Shown one piece after another: positions 22,282 through 32,101 of a stretch of 61,462 nucleotides of DNA. How positions within the stretch are numbered: the first letter of the stretch is position 1; the number at the start of each line of letters is the position of its first letter. The notes beneath the pieces are model-generated. The model made no database searches. It was not told the DNA's origin and saw only the letters and a program-made list of their open reading frames with translations. Source of the DNA: a virus. The position numbers were made by a program, and so were the translations under genes. The stretch is taken from the IMG/VR virus record IMGVR_UViG_3300034168_000141, positions 1 to 61,462 of that record, one strand, 5' to 3'.

Positions 22282-22478
22282 TATACTATGCTATAAATTG
22301 TTAATGTAATTAAGCTAAGTAGCCCTATAACTATAGTGTAATTAATAGCTCTTATTTGCCATACCTTAAGCTTGGCATGATGGCTACCTACTGCATGCTG
22401 AAAAGTCTTAGTCTTACCTTGAGCTCCAGCACGCAACAAAGTCATGCTAATCACTATATCTTCTTGAGGATTTGTCAT
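22281..22478 (-). CDS. Small membrane protein, 65 aa
   Basis: Hydrophilic N-terminus then one C-terminal membrane helix (YTIVIGLLSLITLTIYSIV). Phage B has an equivalent at 54029-54235 (SLNVAFWIFILYKLLS). Both sit between the tape measure and the large tail protein and overlap both genes. A conserved C-terminal tail-anchored protein in the tail operon. Function unknown. Confidence 0.65.
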   Translation of the reverse strand: MTNPQEDIVISMTLLRAGAQGKTKTFQHAVGSHHAKLKVWQIRAINYTIVIGLLSLITLTIYSIV

Positions 22479-25400
22479 ATTATAGGTGTACGTTGGAATT
22501 TAGATTGAGTGTATTGAATAGTGGCGCTTACTACTGCCGTTTTACCGGTTAACTTGCACGTGATGTACGGTGCTATTTTATTACTTACTACTGGCATGTA
22601 CAAATCAAACAAGCTCGCACCAAATCCACTATAAAATTGGTTAACCAAAATCGGAGTAGAGCTGAACTGAGTTGTTTTATCTTTCCATAACATAGAGCTG
22701 TATTCTAAGCTTGCTACCCTTCCTATAAAGTCGGTTACATTATAGTCATATTCAAGTATAGAAATGTATACTTTAACCATCCATACTGTCTCAGTAGGCA
22801 TCACTATAGAGCCACCGCTAATACCATCTAACAATAGATTAATATTTGTAGGATTAGCATTTAAAGCACCTAACCCCATAAGCTGAATAAAGCCATGCTG
22901 TGATCTACCTGGTATAGTTGTCCCGTAGTTACTTGTTCCATCGTACCATGTACCACCTCCAAAGTGCACCCCTCTTACATCTGCCTCTGCCCATCTGCCC
23001 ATTACAGTAGTACCTTCTAAGTTAGGTCTGATAAAGTTGCGATATCCTAAAGCTTGGCTATAGTTGTTGTTAGGTGAGATACCATGCCCTAAGCCACTAA
23101 CAAAAATGCGCTCGTTATTGTTTTCTATTTCACCTCTAACTACGTTACCCATACCTGTGGCGCTCTTTTGGTTACCGCTTGTATTAGTGATATTGCTGCC
23201 GCCTGAGTTATTAGGTGAGCCAATTATACCGCCTGTTCCATTTGTTGGAGTAGACGCAAAGCATTGGCCCTTCTTTGAATTCCAAGTATAGCCGTAATAC
23301 TCACAGCATTCCTGTGATCCGTAACTCGTTGCTCCATCGTAATCTAAAAACTCTACTGCTCCTGTGCTTACGTTAATTGTGGATGGTGTGTATTGGCATA
23401 GCGCTCCAATGTCAAGTAAGCGCATGAGCTTGCATTTAGTTACTTGCTCTTCTGCTACAATATAATCTGTTAATTCAATCACTCTCCACCAAGAATCCTT
23501 AATCCAAATCTTATCGTTAAACTTTAGGCCGAATACATCGGTAACATCTAATTGAAAATAAGCTTCCATAATTTTCTGCTCATCATCGTAAATTTCAGCA
23601 ATATACTCTCTCCAATATCTATCCCATAGCGTATGTAATGGCATGGTTTCTATTGGATGCGGAGGAATCTCTTGGCCAAAGTTTAGGTCATCGGTACCTA
23701 TTGCAGTTGGGATTGTTTTATAATGACTAAGTAATGGAATAAATGTAAATGTAGCTTCCTCTGCTACCTCATCATAAACCATAACTACAGCAGATTCAGT
23801 ATCTGCTCTGCGATAAAGTATCCTTGGTCCAGGTGTCATAAATTCACCTTTCTCATTAAAGTATTTAGGGATTACATAATTAGTGTTAGGAATCAGGTCG
23901 CATGGCGAAGCTCCAAATGTTAACTCTACAGTATAATCGTTAGTGCTGAAATCATTGCCCGGATCAGTAAGCCTAAGCTCACCATAAATGCGTTGTGCTC
24001 CTGTCTTATATTGAGCATTAAAATAATCTCCCTGCTCTTTGTAGCTCCATTTTAACATTCTTTTTCTGATATCTGAAGCTGGAGTAAGTGTGATATCTTT
24101 AGATGTGTCAAGTTTACCTGTCCAATCGTAATCCTCACCGCTGCCTAAATACTCCACCATTGGAATAATCTCAACAGCATTAGGTGCGTTAGGATTTGGT
24201 ACTAACACAGCATTAAACATCTTGAGAATATCTCTTAAGAAATCTACCTGCTTCATCTCAGGCGCATTGTTAGCTATCTGCACTGGATAGGCATAGCTTA
24301 AACCACTAACGTAACTAAATGCAGCGTAACTATCCGCTTTAATTTCTACATTTTGTGAGCTGCCTGCATGAGCAAAAATGTATAAAGTATACACATCACC
24401 TTGCTGCACGTCTAATTGAAAGTTGCTTGCTACGTTAAATGGATTAATTGGAGTAGTAGGCTGCCATCCTATACCTTGAGTATATTGCAAAGATGTAGGA
24501 CCTACTCCCATAGATAAAGGAAATGGAAAGAATAATTCAGTGCCACTTCTTACTCTCTTCCACATAATATCATACACATGCTGAGTATCTGCAGAATAGC
24601 CTGTAGTATCTACTTCAATATTTAAATCTATTTCAAAATTAGCTTGAAAGCTACCCTGAGCAGTGTATGCATTAGATGCCCAGCTATTAGATGGATCACT
24701 TATTTCGGTCCATCCTGTAAGTTGTTTGTAGTAATTACTTTGATCACCTTGAATATTAATATTAAACGCAGTATCTGCAGCAAATTCTACCTTAAATTTA
24801 GCTTCATCATTACTTAATCCCTCAGTTCGTGGACCTGTAACGTAGGGAACATACATCTTTAATAACTCTTCTTCTATTGTAGTTCCGCTATAAGTAAAGC
24901 CTGCCTCTGTTATTATCTTATTAAGCAGATATTTAGCCTGAAGCGCTAAGGTTAGCTCACCGGTATAGATAGGATTAACATCACTAAATATCCTTCTACT
25001 ACCTATCGCAGTATCTTCACTCCAATTCTGTCCTCTATCAGTTAAAGTATAACATGCAGCACCATCAAATAAACTGCTATTATTTATATCTTTAACATTT
25101 TCAAAAGTATTATCGTGCTCTAAATCAGAATAATCTAATTCTTTGAGTAGCTTATCTCCAATGCTGCGAGCTAAATCTACTGTCTCTCCAAAGAAAGCTA
25201 TAACGAATTCATGTACCTTATCCTGATGCGTAACTGCCTGCTTAAATTGGATGTGTCCCTCCGCAATGGGCAGCGTGTTAACGCTTAGCGTTGCATCAAT
25301 CTTTCTAAGTACGTTAATCTGAGTAGTGTCATTGTTAAGTAAGCTTGGGCTGTATTGCTGCCCAAAGAAATCTACGTTATTCTGCGTTGCAGGTATTCTA

Positions 25401-25546
25401 AACTCACGTGAGAATGCTCCCCTGGTAGTAAACTCAGAAACGCTATTAAAGTTAGATGAGTAACTGATGCTCTCATTCTCGTATAAGTCTACTACTATAG
25501 CAGCGCCATTGCTTGCCGTTACTGTTAAGATTACTTCTGCTCTCAT
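22475..25546 (-). CDS. Large tail tip / baseplate protein, 1023 aa
   Basis: Homologous to phage B 54232-57084. Shared markers are ASNGAAIVVDLYENESISYS, FSREFRIPATQNNVDFFGQQ, QVDFLRDILKMFNAVLVPNP, WTGKLDTSKDITL, and a Cys motif ECCEYYGYTWNSKKGQCF (CCRRFGYYWNSAKNNCFS in B). After this Cys motif the last ~270 residues are unrelated between phages and look like a fibre or receptor-contact region. Probably the distal tail hub to which fibres attach. Starts by 1-base and ends by 4-base overlaps with neighbours. Confidence 0.75.
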   Translation of the reverse strand: MRAEVILTVTASNGAAIVVDLYENESISYSSNFNSVSEFTTRGAFSREFRIPATQNNVDFFGQQYSPSLLNNDTTQINVLRKIDATLSVNTLPIAEGHIQFKQAVTHQDKVHEFVIAFFGETVDLARSIGDKLLKELDYSDLEHDNTFENVKDINNSSLFDGAACYTLTDRGQNWSEDTAIGSRRIFSDVNPIYTGELTLALQAKYLLNKIITEAGFTYSGTTIEEELLKMYVPYVTGPRTEGLSNDEAKFKVEFAADTAFNINIQGDQSNYYKQLTGWTEISDPSNSWASNAYTAQGSFQANFEIDLNIEVDTTGYSADTQHVYDIMWKRVRSGTELFFPFPLSMGVGPTSLQYTQGIGWQPTTPINPFNVASNFQLDVQQGDVYTLYIFAHAGSSQNVEIKADSYAAFSYVSGLSYAYPVQIANNAPEMKQVDFLRDILKMFNAVLVPNPNAPNAVEIIPMVEYLGSGEDYDWTGKLDTSKDITLTPASDIRKRMLKWSYKEQGDYFNAQYKTGAQRIYGELRLTDPGNDFSTNDYTVELTFGASPCDLIPNTNYVIPKYFNEKGEFMTPGPRILYRRADTESAVVMVYDEVAEEATFTFIPLLSHYKTIPTAIGTDDLNFGQEIPPHPIETMPLHTLWDRYWREYIAEIYDDEQKIMEAYFQLDVTDVFGLKFNDKIWIKDSWWRVIELTDYIVAEEQVTKCKLMRLLDIGALCQYTPSTINVSTGAVEFLDYDGATSYGSQECCEYYGYTWNSKKGQCFASTPTNGTGGIIGSPNNSGGSNITNTSGNQKSATGMGNVVRGEIENNNERIFVSGLGHGISPNNNYSQALGYRNFIRPNLEGTTVMGRWAEADVRGVHFGGGTWYDGTSNYGTTIPGRSQHGFIQLMGLGALNANPTNINLLLDGISGGSIVMPTETVWMVKVYISILEYDYNVTDFIGRVASLEYSSMLWKDKTTQFSSTPILVNQFYSGFGASLFDLYMPVVSNKIAPYITCKLTGKTAVVSATIQYTQSKFQRTPII

Positions 25547-26832
25547 TATGCTGTATAATCGTTACTGAATTTTAACATCAATTCTAAATCGTTTTTAATG
25601 TAGCTACGTGATTTGATAGCTGTATAGTTATTGCTATCAATTACCACAGGAATAGCTGAGCCATCAGGATTAATGATATAAACAGATTCAGAGTAAATCA
25701 GATTCTTAAGATATTCGAATTGCCCTTCAGTTAAGAAGTCTGTTCTGATTCTTAGCATCTTCTCTACAAATGGATTACGCTCAGTCAAGCCTCTATCATA
25801 TGTGTTAAATCCAAAAGCGCTTTCAGCATCAGCAGTACCATAGTTACCTACTACCTTTCTGTATCGCTTACGCTCCACTGAGTAAGATTCCTCAGATCGT
25901 TTAGTAAAGTTAAAGTAATCCCATCCACCTCTGCTATTAGTCCAGCCTAATCTTATCTTATCAAATCTGCACTCCTCTGCTGCTTTGAATACAGCTATTG
26001 ATCGTGCGACTGTTGAAGCTCCACTATTTCTAAAAGTAATTAAATAGTGATGCCACGCTGCATCTAATCCAAATATAGCATCTATGTTAGCCGGTAATAA
26101 TGGTAAGTGATTAATGTAACCCTCACTTATTAAGCAAGCTAACACATCGGTCTGCACTGGTGCTCCTGCTGCGTTGAACTGAACTATCTGCACATCAAAG
26201 ATATCATTTCCTGTTAAGCTTGCACCATCATCCGCAGGAATAGTAAGCACTCCATAATCATCAGCAAAAGCTGTTATCCCTATCGTGTTAGCGCCTAAAC
26301 TATATTCACTTAATACGTCATCCATTGCATAGGTGCTACGTACTAAATCACTCATGATGTAGCTTGTGGCTGAGTCTAATGCAAAGTAAGTAGATGGATC
26401 AGGATTAAACCCATCTGCAATTTGAAACGCTGCATTTATTAATGCCGCTGCTCCTGTCAATGGATAAGCTGTAGCCTGCTTCTCAAATACACCAAGCACC
26501 TCATAGCCTTCATAAATGTTAGTAGCTACTATCATGATGTTGCGGGCTCTGTCATCATCTTGCACCGTTGTAGATGCAAATAATGAAGGTACCGCATCTG
26601 AAGTGTTTACCCCTAAATCCATCTTCGAATAGACTACAGGATAAAGGTCAAACACTAACGCACCGTTCAGATTAGGCTGCACGTAAAAGGTATTTACTGC
26701 GCCTGCGTTAACGCTAACCTCTACTACATATCTAAAGCCAGGCTGCCCTATGTTAGAAGATGTAGCCACTACTATTAGTTTCTGCTTTAGCGCAGTATAA
26801 GAGTAGGGTTGTTGTTGTATTGTAATTGCCAT
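25546..26832 (-). CDS. Tail protein, 428 aa
   Basis: Homologous to phage B 57081-58316: both start MAITIQQQPYSYTALKQKLI / MAITINEQPYQYTPIGQRLM and share ADGFNPDPSTYFALDSATSY / SDGYKPNPNTRYALDG and CRFDKIRLGWTNSRGGWDYF, NFTKRSEESYSVERKRYRKV. Beta-rich, probably a baseplate or distal-tail component acting with the following large tail protein. The specific role is not recognisable. Overlaps neighbours by single bases (TAATG type). Confidence 0.7.
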   Translation of the reverse strand: MAITIQQQPYSYTALKQKLIVVATSSNIGQPGFRYVVEVSVNAGAVNTFYVQPNLNGALVFDLYPVVYSKMDLGVNTSDAVPSLFASTTVQDDDRARNIMIVATNIYEGYEVLGVFEKQATAYPLTGAAALINAAFQIADGFNPDPSTYFALDSATSYIMSDLVRSTYAMDDVLSEYSLGANTIGITAFADDYGVLTIPADDGASLTGNDIFDVQIVQFNAAGAPVQTDVLACLISEGYINHLPLLPANIDAIFGLDAAWHHYLITFRNSGASTVARSIAVFKAAEECRFDKIRLGWTNSRGGWDYFNFTKRSEESYSVERKRYRKVVGNYGTADAESAFGFNTYDRGLTERNPFVEKMLRIRTDFLTEGQFEYLKNLIYSESVYIINPDGSAIPVVIDSNNYTAIKSRSYIKNDLELMLKFSNDYTA

Positions 26833-27455
26833 TATGCAGGTTTAATATTAGTTAATTTTCTCGTTTGATTTAAGATATAAATGTTAACAGCCTCACCCAT
26901 TGCAGCGTTAAGCTGTGGGCCATATTCAGGTAATGTCTCTAAGTAGGCATCTCTCCAATAATATAGGGGAGCAATACCTTTTTTCTCTATGCTCTTAGCC
27001 ATTGCATTAGCTACCATCCTGCGCTGATCCTCATCTTTGTTTACTGCGCTCTTAGCAAACTTAGTCATTTTGCCAGTGTCTCCCATTGCACGTAATCTAA
27101 TCTTCTTTAGATTCATCCAAGTAAGTATAGCCTCTACCGGAGGCTTAGCTGCACTTGCTGCGAAGCGTGTATCTATTCCTTTGTAGTTACTCTCCTTACC
27201 CTGCCTACCATACTCTACCCACTTGCCATAATCAGCTGATGAGTTGAATGAGATAGATGGAGTAGTACCGGTAACATCCATATCATAATATAGCGAAGCT
27301 GCGAGTGTACCTGTAGTATTAGCTTTGCGCTTCTTTCCGTATCTCGTTTGCTGGATACGAATATTTGAGCGTGCCCGATCAGTAACGGTCTCACCGAAAT
27401 CTAAGAGCACATCATACAGTGCTCCTTGTTCAAACAGCTCAGCTAATATGCTCAT
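26832..27455 (-). CDS. HK97 gp10-like tail completion protein, 207 aa
   Basis: Features of gp10-like proteins: GETVTDRARSNIR, TGTLAASLYYDMDV, DYGKWVEYGRQGK, with basic helical C-terminus. The phage B counterpart is 58322-58924 (ASGTLEKSLTYRLKI, GQYFLFREKGVNG, IKGIRLRDKSSGKF). The usual role is joining tail tube to head. Immediately upstream, the 65-residue gene ends with codons for MPNEQS, identical in DNA to the start of the phage B gp10-like gene, marking a recombination scar. Confidence 0.7.
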   Translation of the reverse strand: MSILAELFEQGALYDVLLDFGETVTDRARSNIRIQQTRYGKKRKANTTGTLAASLYYDMDVTGTTPSISFNSSADYGKWVEYGRQGKESNYKGIDTRFAASAAKPPVEAILTWMNLKKIRLRAMGDTGKMTKFAKSAVNKDEDQRRMVANAMAKSIEKKGIAPLYYWRDAYLETLPEYGPQLNAAMGEAVNIYILNQTRKLTNIKPA

Positions 27456-27457
27456 AG

Positions 27458-27655
27458 TTATTCGCTCTGTTCGTTAGGCATCGTTTCCTCTGAGACTACA
27501 GGAGATTCGTCAAACCAATACCACCCATCTATTGGGTATGTGTGTTCATCTTTATTCTCTCTTGTTAACTCATAGTCTGCCGAATACACAAAGTTAGGAG
27601 CAAACATCCATTCTGCTACTTCATTTTGTTTGTAAAATCCTGATGTATTTTCCAT
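27458..27655 (-). CDS. Small protein, candidate fibre partner, 65 aa
   Basis: Acidic, Trp/Tyr-rich (VAEWMFAPNFVYSADYEL, IDGWYWFDESP). It lies between the LRR fibre-like gene and gp10-like gene, the slot often used for fibre assembly chaperones. Its last seven codons (MPNEQSE) derive from the former start of the gp10-like gene (19-base identity with 58906-58924). Function not recognised. Confidence 0.6.
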   Translation of the reverse strand: MENTSGFYKQNEVAEWMFAPNFVYSADYELTRENKDEHTYPIDGWYWFDESPVVSEETMPNEQSE

Positions 27656-27656
27656 A

Positions 27657-29855
27657 TTATCCTATTATAGCCCAACCTTTTGATGTTATTATTAATCTAT
27701 TTGCAGCAGTAAGGCCTGCTGTTCCCGTTGCTGTTGTTATATTAATTGTTTTAGATGTAACTGCTGGTTGTGCAGCCATATCATTAAACAACTGTATTAA
27801 GTTAGCTGTAGACATATTAGTATGAGAAACATTTATTTGTGGAGATGATCCTGTCCATTGACCTGCTGACGTGTTTAATAATCTTACTGATTGAACATCT
27901 GTTCTTTGTGTAGATCCTTGACCATTAATTTGAAGATCTATTAGAGGGCATGAAAATGATATTGATAATAATCTAGAAAATGTATTACCCAATGCACTAA
28001 CCAATGGTGTAGCAGTTAACGATCCTAACTTATCAAAATTATTTATAGTAGATAAATTAGCGCAGAATTGAAACATATACTGTATGGATGTCAATAAAGA
28101 CATCTGATTTGTGGGGAATGTTATTGATTTCAAACTATTACAATTTTGAAACGCATACGCAAATATAGTAGCTGCAGAAGATACAGTTGCTGGTAAAACA
28201 ATAGTTTGTATTTTTCTGCAAGAATTAAACATATTAGTAAAACTAGTACAAGCAGACATACTAGTAGGTAAGGTAACAGATATTAGAGAAGAGCATGCGC
28301 TAAACATTGAGTCAACAATTGTTACAGCGTTCATAGTTGAAGGAAATGTTACAGCTTCTAAATTAACACAGTTATTGAAGCATTGTGATAAAGTTGTTAC
28401 AGCGTTCATACTCGTGGGCATGTTTATCGTTTTCAATAAAGTACACTGTAAAAAAGTATTATTTAAATTAGTTAAACTATTTTGAACACCTGGAGACCAA
28501 TTTAATGTCTTTAAAGAAGTACAAGATTGAAATGTAGCAGCTAAAGTAGTAAACAGATATGATGAGTTTATAGTTATACTTTCTAATGATCTACAATTTT
28601 GAAATGCTCCCGAAAAATTTACACCAGAAGAAGAAACATTAGAAGGTAAAGTAACATCAGTAAGATTTACACACCCCGCAAACATACTTGACATGTTAGT
28701 GCAAAAAGGCATATCCGACTGAAAAACAACTCTTTTTAAATTTGTACAACTACCAAACAAAGAACTCACAGTAGTTGCACTAAAATTTAAAGGCAAAACA
28801 ATAGATTTTAAATTAGTACAGTTTGAAAAAGCAGTACTAAAAGTATATCTAGCATTTGAAGAACATGATGATGGAAAATATACGTTTTGAAGATTAGGGC
28901 AGCCAGTTATTCCCGATGAAAAATTGACTGTTGTAGCACTTGCAAATGTTGGTAAACTTGTAAACCTAACCCATTCTATTGAAGTGCAATTATTAATGAA
29001 ACTACTAAAATTTGTACAAGTATTAACAGATGGAACTGTTACATTTTTTAAAGCATAGCAACTAGCAAAAACATTGGATAAATTAGTACAGCTATTAAGT
29101 GAAGTAGGAAAATTAACAGATGTTAAAAAATAACAGTTAAAAAATGTCTGATTAAGAGAACTTATATTTATTGCATTTGAAGGTATTACAACAGAACGTA
29201 AAGCATAACAGTTCATAAACGTCTGAGCAAATCCCGTTAAATTAGCAGCCGATGTAGGCATTACAACAACAGCAAGATTGAAACATTCTTGAAAAGTATA
29301 TGACATGTCAGTCCATGTAATAACAGAAGGTAGTTTTGCATATTCTAAATAACTATAACTGCCTAAACCATTGCTGAAGCTATAGTAAGTTGCCATGCTT
29401 ACTGTTTGAGTACCATCTCCATAATACATCTCTAAAACATAACAGGTAGTATATACATTACTACTATTAAGAGAAACTCGTACTGGAAGTATTCTACAGG
29501 CTGCCAATACTGAAACACCTGTACCTGTAAAGTATATTCTAATTTTAAATGTTGTGTACCCTAAAGAGCAGGGAGTTCCTGTACCTGGAGTATAAACATG
29601 TGTTGTATCAGTCTGAGTTGCTGCAATAGTAAGAGTATCTGTTGTACCATCTCCCCAATCAATAATTAAATTTTGAGATCCCGATGTTCTACTAAACTGC
29701 GTTCTGATAGTACATGAAGCATCATTTATATCAGACATTAAAAATTGAACCTCGTTTGCAGCATCTGTAATTACAGGCCAATCAGCAGGTCTTACATAAG
29801 GTGTAGGCTGAACTGTTCTACTAAAAAAATTCTGTACTGGTAAATTAAATGCCAT
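27657..29855 (-). CDS. PKD plus BspA-like leucine-rich tail protein, 732 aa
   Basis: The N-terminal ~130 residues contain a PKD-type motif IIDWGDGTTDT with THVYTPGTG. Then follow about twenty 22-25-residue repeats of the form FxNCxxLxxVxLP, typical of BspA-like LRR_5 (for example FASCYALKNVTVPS, MFAGCVNLTDVTLPSN). Such repeats bind surface ligands, so this is probably a receptor-binding or adhesion protein on the tail. The gene is distinctly AT-richer than its neighbours and has no phage B counterpart, suggesting acquisition from a Bacteroidota host. Confidence 0.8.
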   Translation of the reverse strand: MAFNLPVQNFFSRTVQPTPYVRPADWPVITDAANEVQFLMSDINDASCTIRTQFSRTSGSQNLIIDWGDGTTDTLTIAATQTDTTHVYTPGTGTPCSLGYTTFKIRIYFTGTGVSVLAACRILPVRVSLNSSNVYTTCYVLEMYYGDGTQTVSMATYYSFSNGLGSYSYLEYAKLPSVITWTDMSYTFQECFNLAVVVMPTSAANLTGFAQTFMNCYALRSVVIPSNAINISSLNQTFFNCYFLTSVNFPTSLNSCTNLSNVFASCYALKNVTVPSVNTCTNFSSFINNCTSIEWVRFTSLPTFASATTVNFSSGITGCPNLQNVYFPSSCSSNARYTFSTAFSNCTNLKSIVLPLNFSATTVSSLFGSCTNLKRVVFQSDMPFCTNMSSMFAGCVNLTDVTLPSNVSSSGVNFSGAFQNCRSLESITINSSYLFTTLAATFQSCTSLKTLNWSPGVQNSLTNLNNTFLQCTLLKTINMPTSMNAVTTLSQCFNNCVNLEAVTFPSTMNAVTIVDSMFSACSSLISVTLPTSMSACTSFTNMFNSCRKIQTIVLPATVSSAATIFAYAFQNCNSLKSITFPTNQMSLLTSIQYMFQFCANLSTINNFDKLGSLTATPLVSALGNTFSRLLSISFSCPLIDLQINGQGSTQRTDVQSVRLLNTSAGQWTGSSPQINVSHTNMSTANLIQLFNDMAAQPAVTSKTINITTATGTAGLTAANRLIITSKGWAIIG

Positions 29856-29857
29856 AG

Positions 29858-32101
29858 TTATACTGTTGGAAATATAGTTACTTCTCCTGTTATATTAGTT
29901 TGCGGTGGAAACAAAGAATAAAATGTACAACTTCCTGCTGTTACGTCAACTTGTGGTAACATACCGCAGGTAGTAACCTCTGAATAACTAGCATTACCTG
30001 GAGTAAAATCTACTCGGGTATTAGTTGTTATATTAACATTTGAAAATGTATATGTATAATATCCACTTACTAAAACCCAGCTTGCAGCTGTTAGTGTCTG
30101 AGCTGTTAATTTATATATTGTACCTCCACCTCCGCCACCACCCGAATACTGCGGAATGTTTAATGTAGCACCTACCAAAGTAGCTGCGCCACTTGTTCCT
30201 GTTGTAGTTAAAGTGAGCGTGTCTTGCTTAGCGTTTAATGCTGTTTGCGTTGCAGTTGAGATAGGCTTGTTAAGATCGCTTGTGTTGTCTACATTGGCCA
30301 AACCTACTGCTGTTTTGTCTAATGTTTGAAACGTCTTATCGCCTCTGTAATAATCGCCTGTTGTTCCTGCCGTAATCGTTGGCTCTACTGCTATATTACC
30401 ACTACCCAAAAGAGTAGTGCTATTGACAGTCTTTATATTAGTATTGCTAACGAGTAGATCTTGCTTTCCATTAAACGTAGTCCAATCCGCAGAACTTAAT
30501 GCGCCTCTATTCGCTGCGCTTGCTGTTGGAAGGTTAAACGTATGCGTACTTGTCGCAGATGAGATACCGAAGTCAGTGCCACTCGTTCCAGTTGCGAAGT
30601 TCTGCACCTGTGCAGTTAAGCCATTCAATGCAGTTAAGCCTGTTGAGAAGGTAGTTATTACTTCACACAGGTGACTGTTTTCGGTGTGGAGTGTAATCGT
30701 TCTGCCCGAGTGCGTAACGTATATTCTAACCGCTAATCTATCAGTAGCCGCTAACGTAGTTTGAGGTATAGCTAACGCACTAACATAAAGGTCTATTGCC
30801 GTTCCGTTGGTGATGCCTTCGGGAGTAGCTGAATTAGACGCTATCAAAGATAAGGTTGCTCCATCCCATTTATACAATTCAATATAAAATGAAGGAGTGC
30901 CACCGCTACTTGATGCGCTGAAATATGTTTCAAAGTTCCAATTTCCTCCAGGTATCTCTAATAGATTTGGAACATTCGCATCTGTGATAAAAGATTGAAT
31001 GTAACCGTCTGCTGCTATTGTGAAATCTGTTCCTGCACCTAAGACAGGAGTTCTGTCCATTTCCTTAAATGCTACACCTCCAAATGTACCTTGCGCTACT
31101 GATCCGTTGAGGTAAAATGTTAAAGAAGAACCACCGCCTGATGAAGCAGGGAAGTTAGCCAAGCTACCATCACCTCTCACATATTGTGATACAGTACCTG
31201 CTCCTGTAACCGCTATATCTCCACTACTTGTAATGGGACTATTCGCTACACTAAATGCGGAAGGCATTGTTAAGCCCACGCTTGTAACTGTTCCAGTTGG
31301 TATTGTCGGAAGGTTGTCGAGGTCGTTATAGTTGTTGCTGAAACCAACCGCGCTGATGCTGGTGATGTCAGCCTTCAAAAGTATTTCTTCTTCGAGTGCG
31401 TCAATGGCTGCTTCAATGTCTATAATAGTTTGACAATCACCAATCGTTTCGCAGGTTAATCCACTTGCTTCAAGTAAGTACCAACCGCGCACTCCTTCCT
31501 CGTCCGTTCCGTAGTAATAGTTTGGTGCTGGTGTTGCCTCATCATTCACTAACGACACGTTGCCGTTCTCGTCGCGTGTAATTGAATCAATGAACGTTAA
31601 GATTGAACCCGTACCACCGCTTCCGCTTTCAAAAAAGTCGTTCCACTCCGCAGGAATTGAACACGCGTCCCAATAATAAGGAACAAGCAATTCAAGACTA
31701 ATCGTCCAACCTGTTAACGTGTTGTGAAATTCTTCAAGGAAGGGTTCTAACGTGACATTTTGCACCGTGATTAAGTCGCCAAACAAAACGCGGTGGTTTG
31801 TTATCTCGGCAACTAAATCTTCAGCTATGCGTTGAAGGTCAGAAAGAACCTCACGTTGAAACTCAACCTTGTCGTCTTTATCTCTAGGAAGATCCGCAAG
31901 GACAATCTGAAAAGAGAATGTCTTAGTACCTTTTGCGTAAGTAACGTTCGAAGGTACAACGTGCATAAATGGATATTCGGTAAACTTTTCAAGGTCTGCC
32001 GTGTCAATCTGACCATGTGAAAAGGTCTTAAGAATAAAGTGTCCAGAGGCAAATGCCTTGAATCTATCTATAAGTGCGTTGTAGCTTTGTACGTTCGACA
32101 T
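29858..32101 (-). CDS. Tail fibre as assembled (phage B N-terminus on phage A C-terminus), 747 aa
   Basis: ATG at 32101; the first ~260 residues (to about 31300) have phage B codon style and pair with the B chaperone gene upstream. The middle (about 31234-30440) is nearly identical to 60680-61356 and 1-180. The end (TIYKLTAQTLTAASWVLVSG, GNASYSEVTTCGMLPQVDV) leads into phage A genes. The hybrid is probably an assembly product: B proper would join 32101-31116 to 61356-60141 (733 residues), A proper 1712-1 to 31115-29858 (989 residues). All combinations are in frame. Confidence 0.8.
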   Translation of the reverse strand: MSNVQSYNALIDRFKAFASGHFILKTFSHGQIDTADLEKFTEYPFMHVVPSNVTYAKGTKTFSFQIVLADLPRDKDDKVEFQREVLSDLQRIAEDLVAEITNHRVLFGDLITVQNVTLEPFLEEFHNTLTGWTISLELLVPYYWDACSIPAEWNDFFESGSGGTGSILTFIDSITRDENGNVSLVNDEATPAPNYYYGTDEEGVRGWYLLEASGLTCETIGDCQTIIDIEAAIDALEEEILLKADITSISAVGFSNNYNDLDNLPTIPTGTVTSVGLTMPSAFSVANSPITSSGDIAVTGAGTVSQYVRGDGSLANFPASSGGGSSLTFYLNGSVAQGTFGGVAFKEMDRTPVLGAGTDFTIAADGYIQSFITDANVPNLLEIPGGNWNFETYFSASSSGGTPSFYIELYKWDGATLSLIASNSATPEGITNGTAIDLYVSALAIPQTTLAATDRLAVRIYVTHSGRTITLHTENSHLCEVITTFSTGLTALNGLTAQVQNFATGTSGTDFGISSATSTHTFNLPTASAANRGALSSADWTTFNGKQDLLVSNTNIKTVNSTTLLGSGNIAVEPTITAGTTGDYYRGDKTFQTLDKTAVGLANVDNTSDLNKPISTATQTALNAKQDTLTLTTTGTSGAATLVGATLNIPQYSGGGGGGGTIYKLTAQTLTAASWVLVSGYYTYTFSNVNITTNTRVDFTPGNASYSEVTTCGMLPQVDVTAGSCTFYSLFPPQTNITGEVTIFPTV
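30440..31234. repeat. Fibre-tip segment shared between phages A and B
   Basis: Nearly identical by eye to 60680-61462 plus 1-119, with scattered single-base changes, whereas the flanking fibre regions and other genes are far more divergent. It encodes LTFYLNGSVAQGTFGG through HSGRTITLHTENSHLC. This is either recent exchange of a fibre domain or a strongly selected receptor-contact domain, and it is the probable assembly crossover. Confidence 0.85.
31116..31234. repeat. Internal copy of the contig-end repeat
   Basis: Identical to bases 1-119 and, over 106 bases, to 61357-61462. It marks the point where the two phage maps can be separated: 1-31115 and 31116-61356. Confidence 0.9.
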
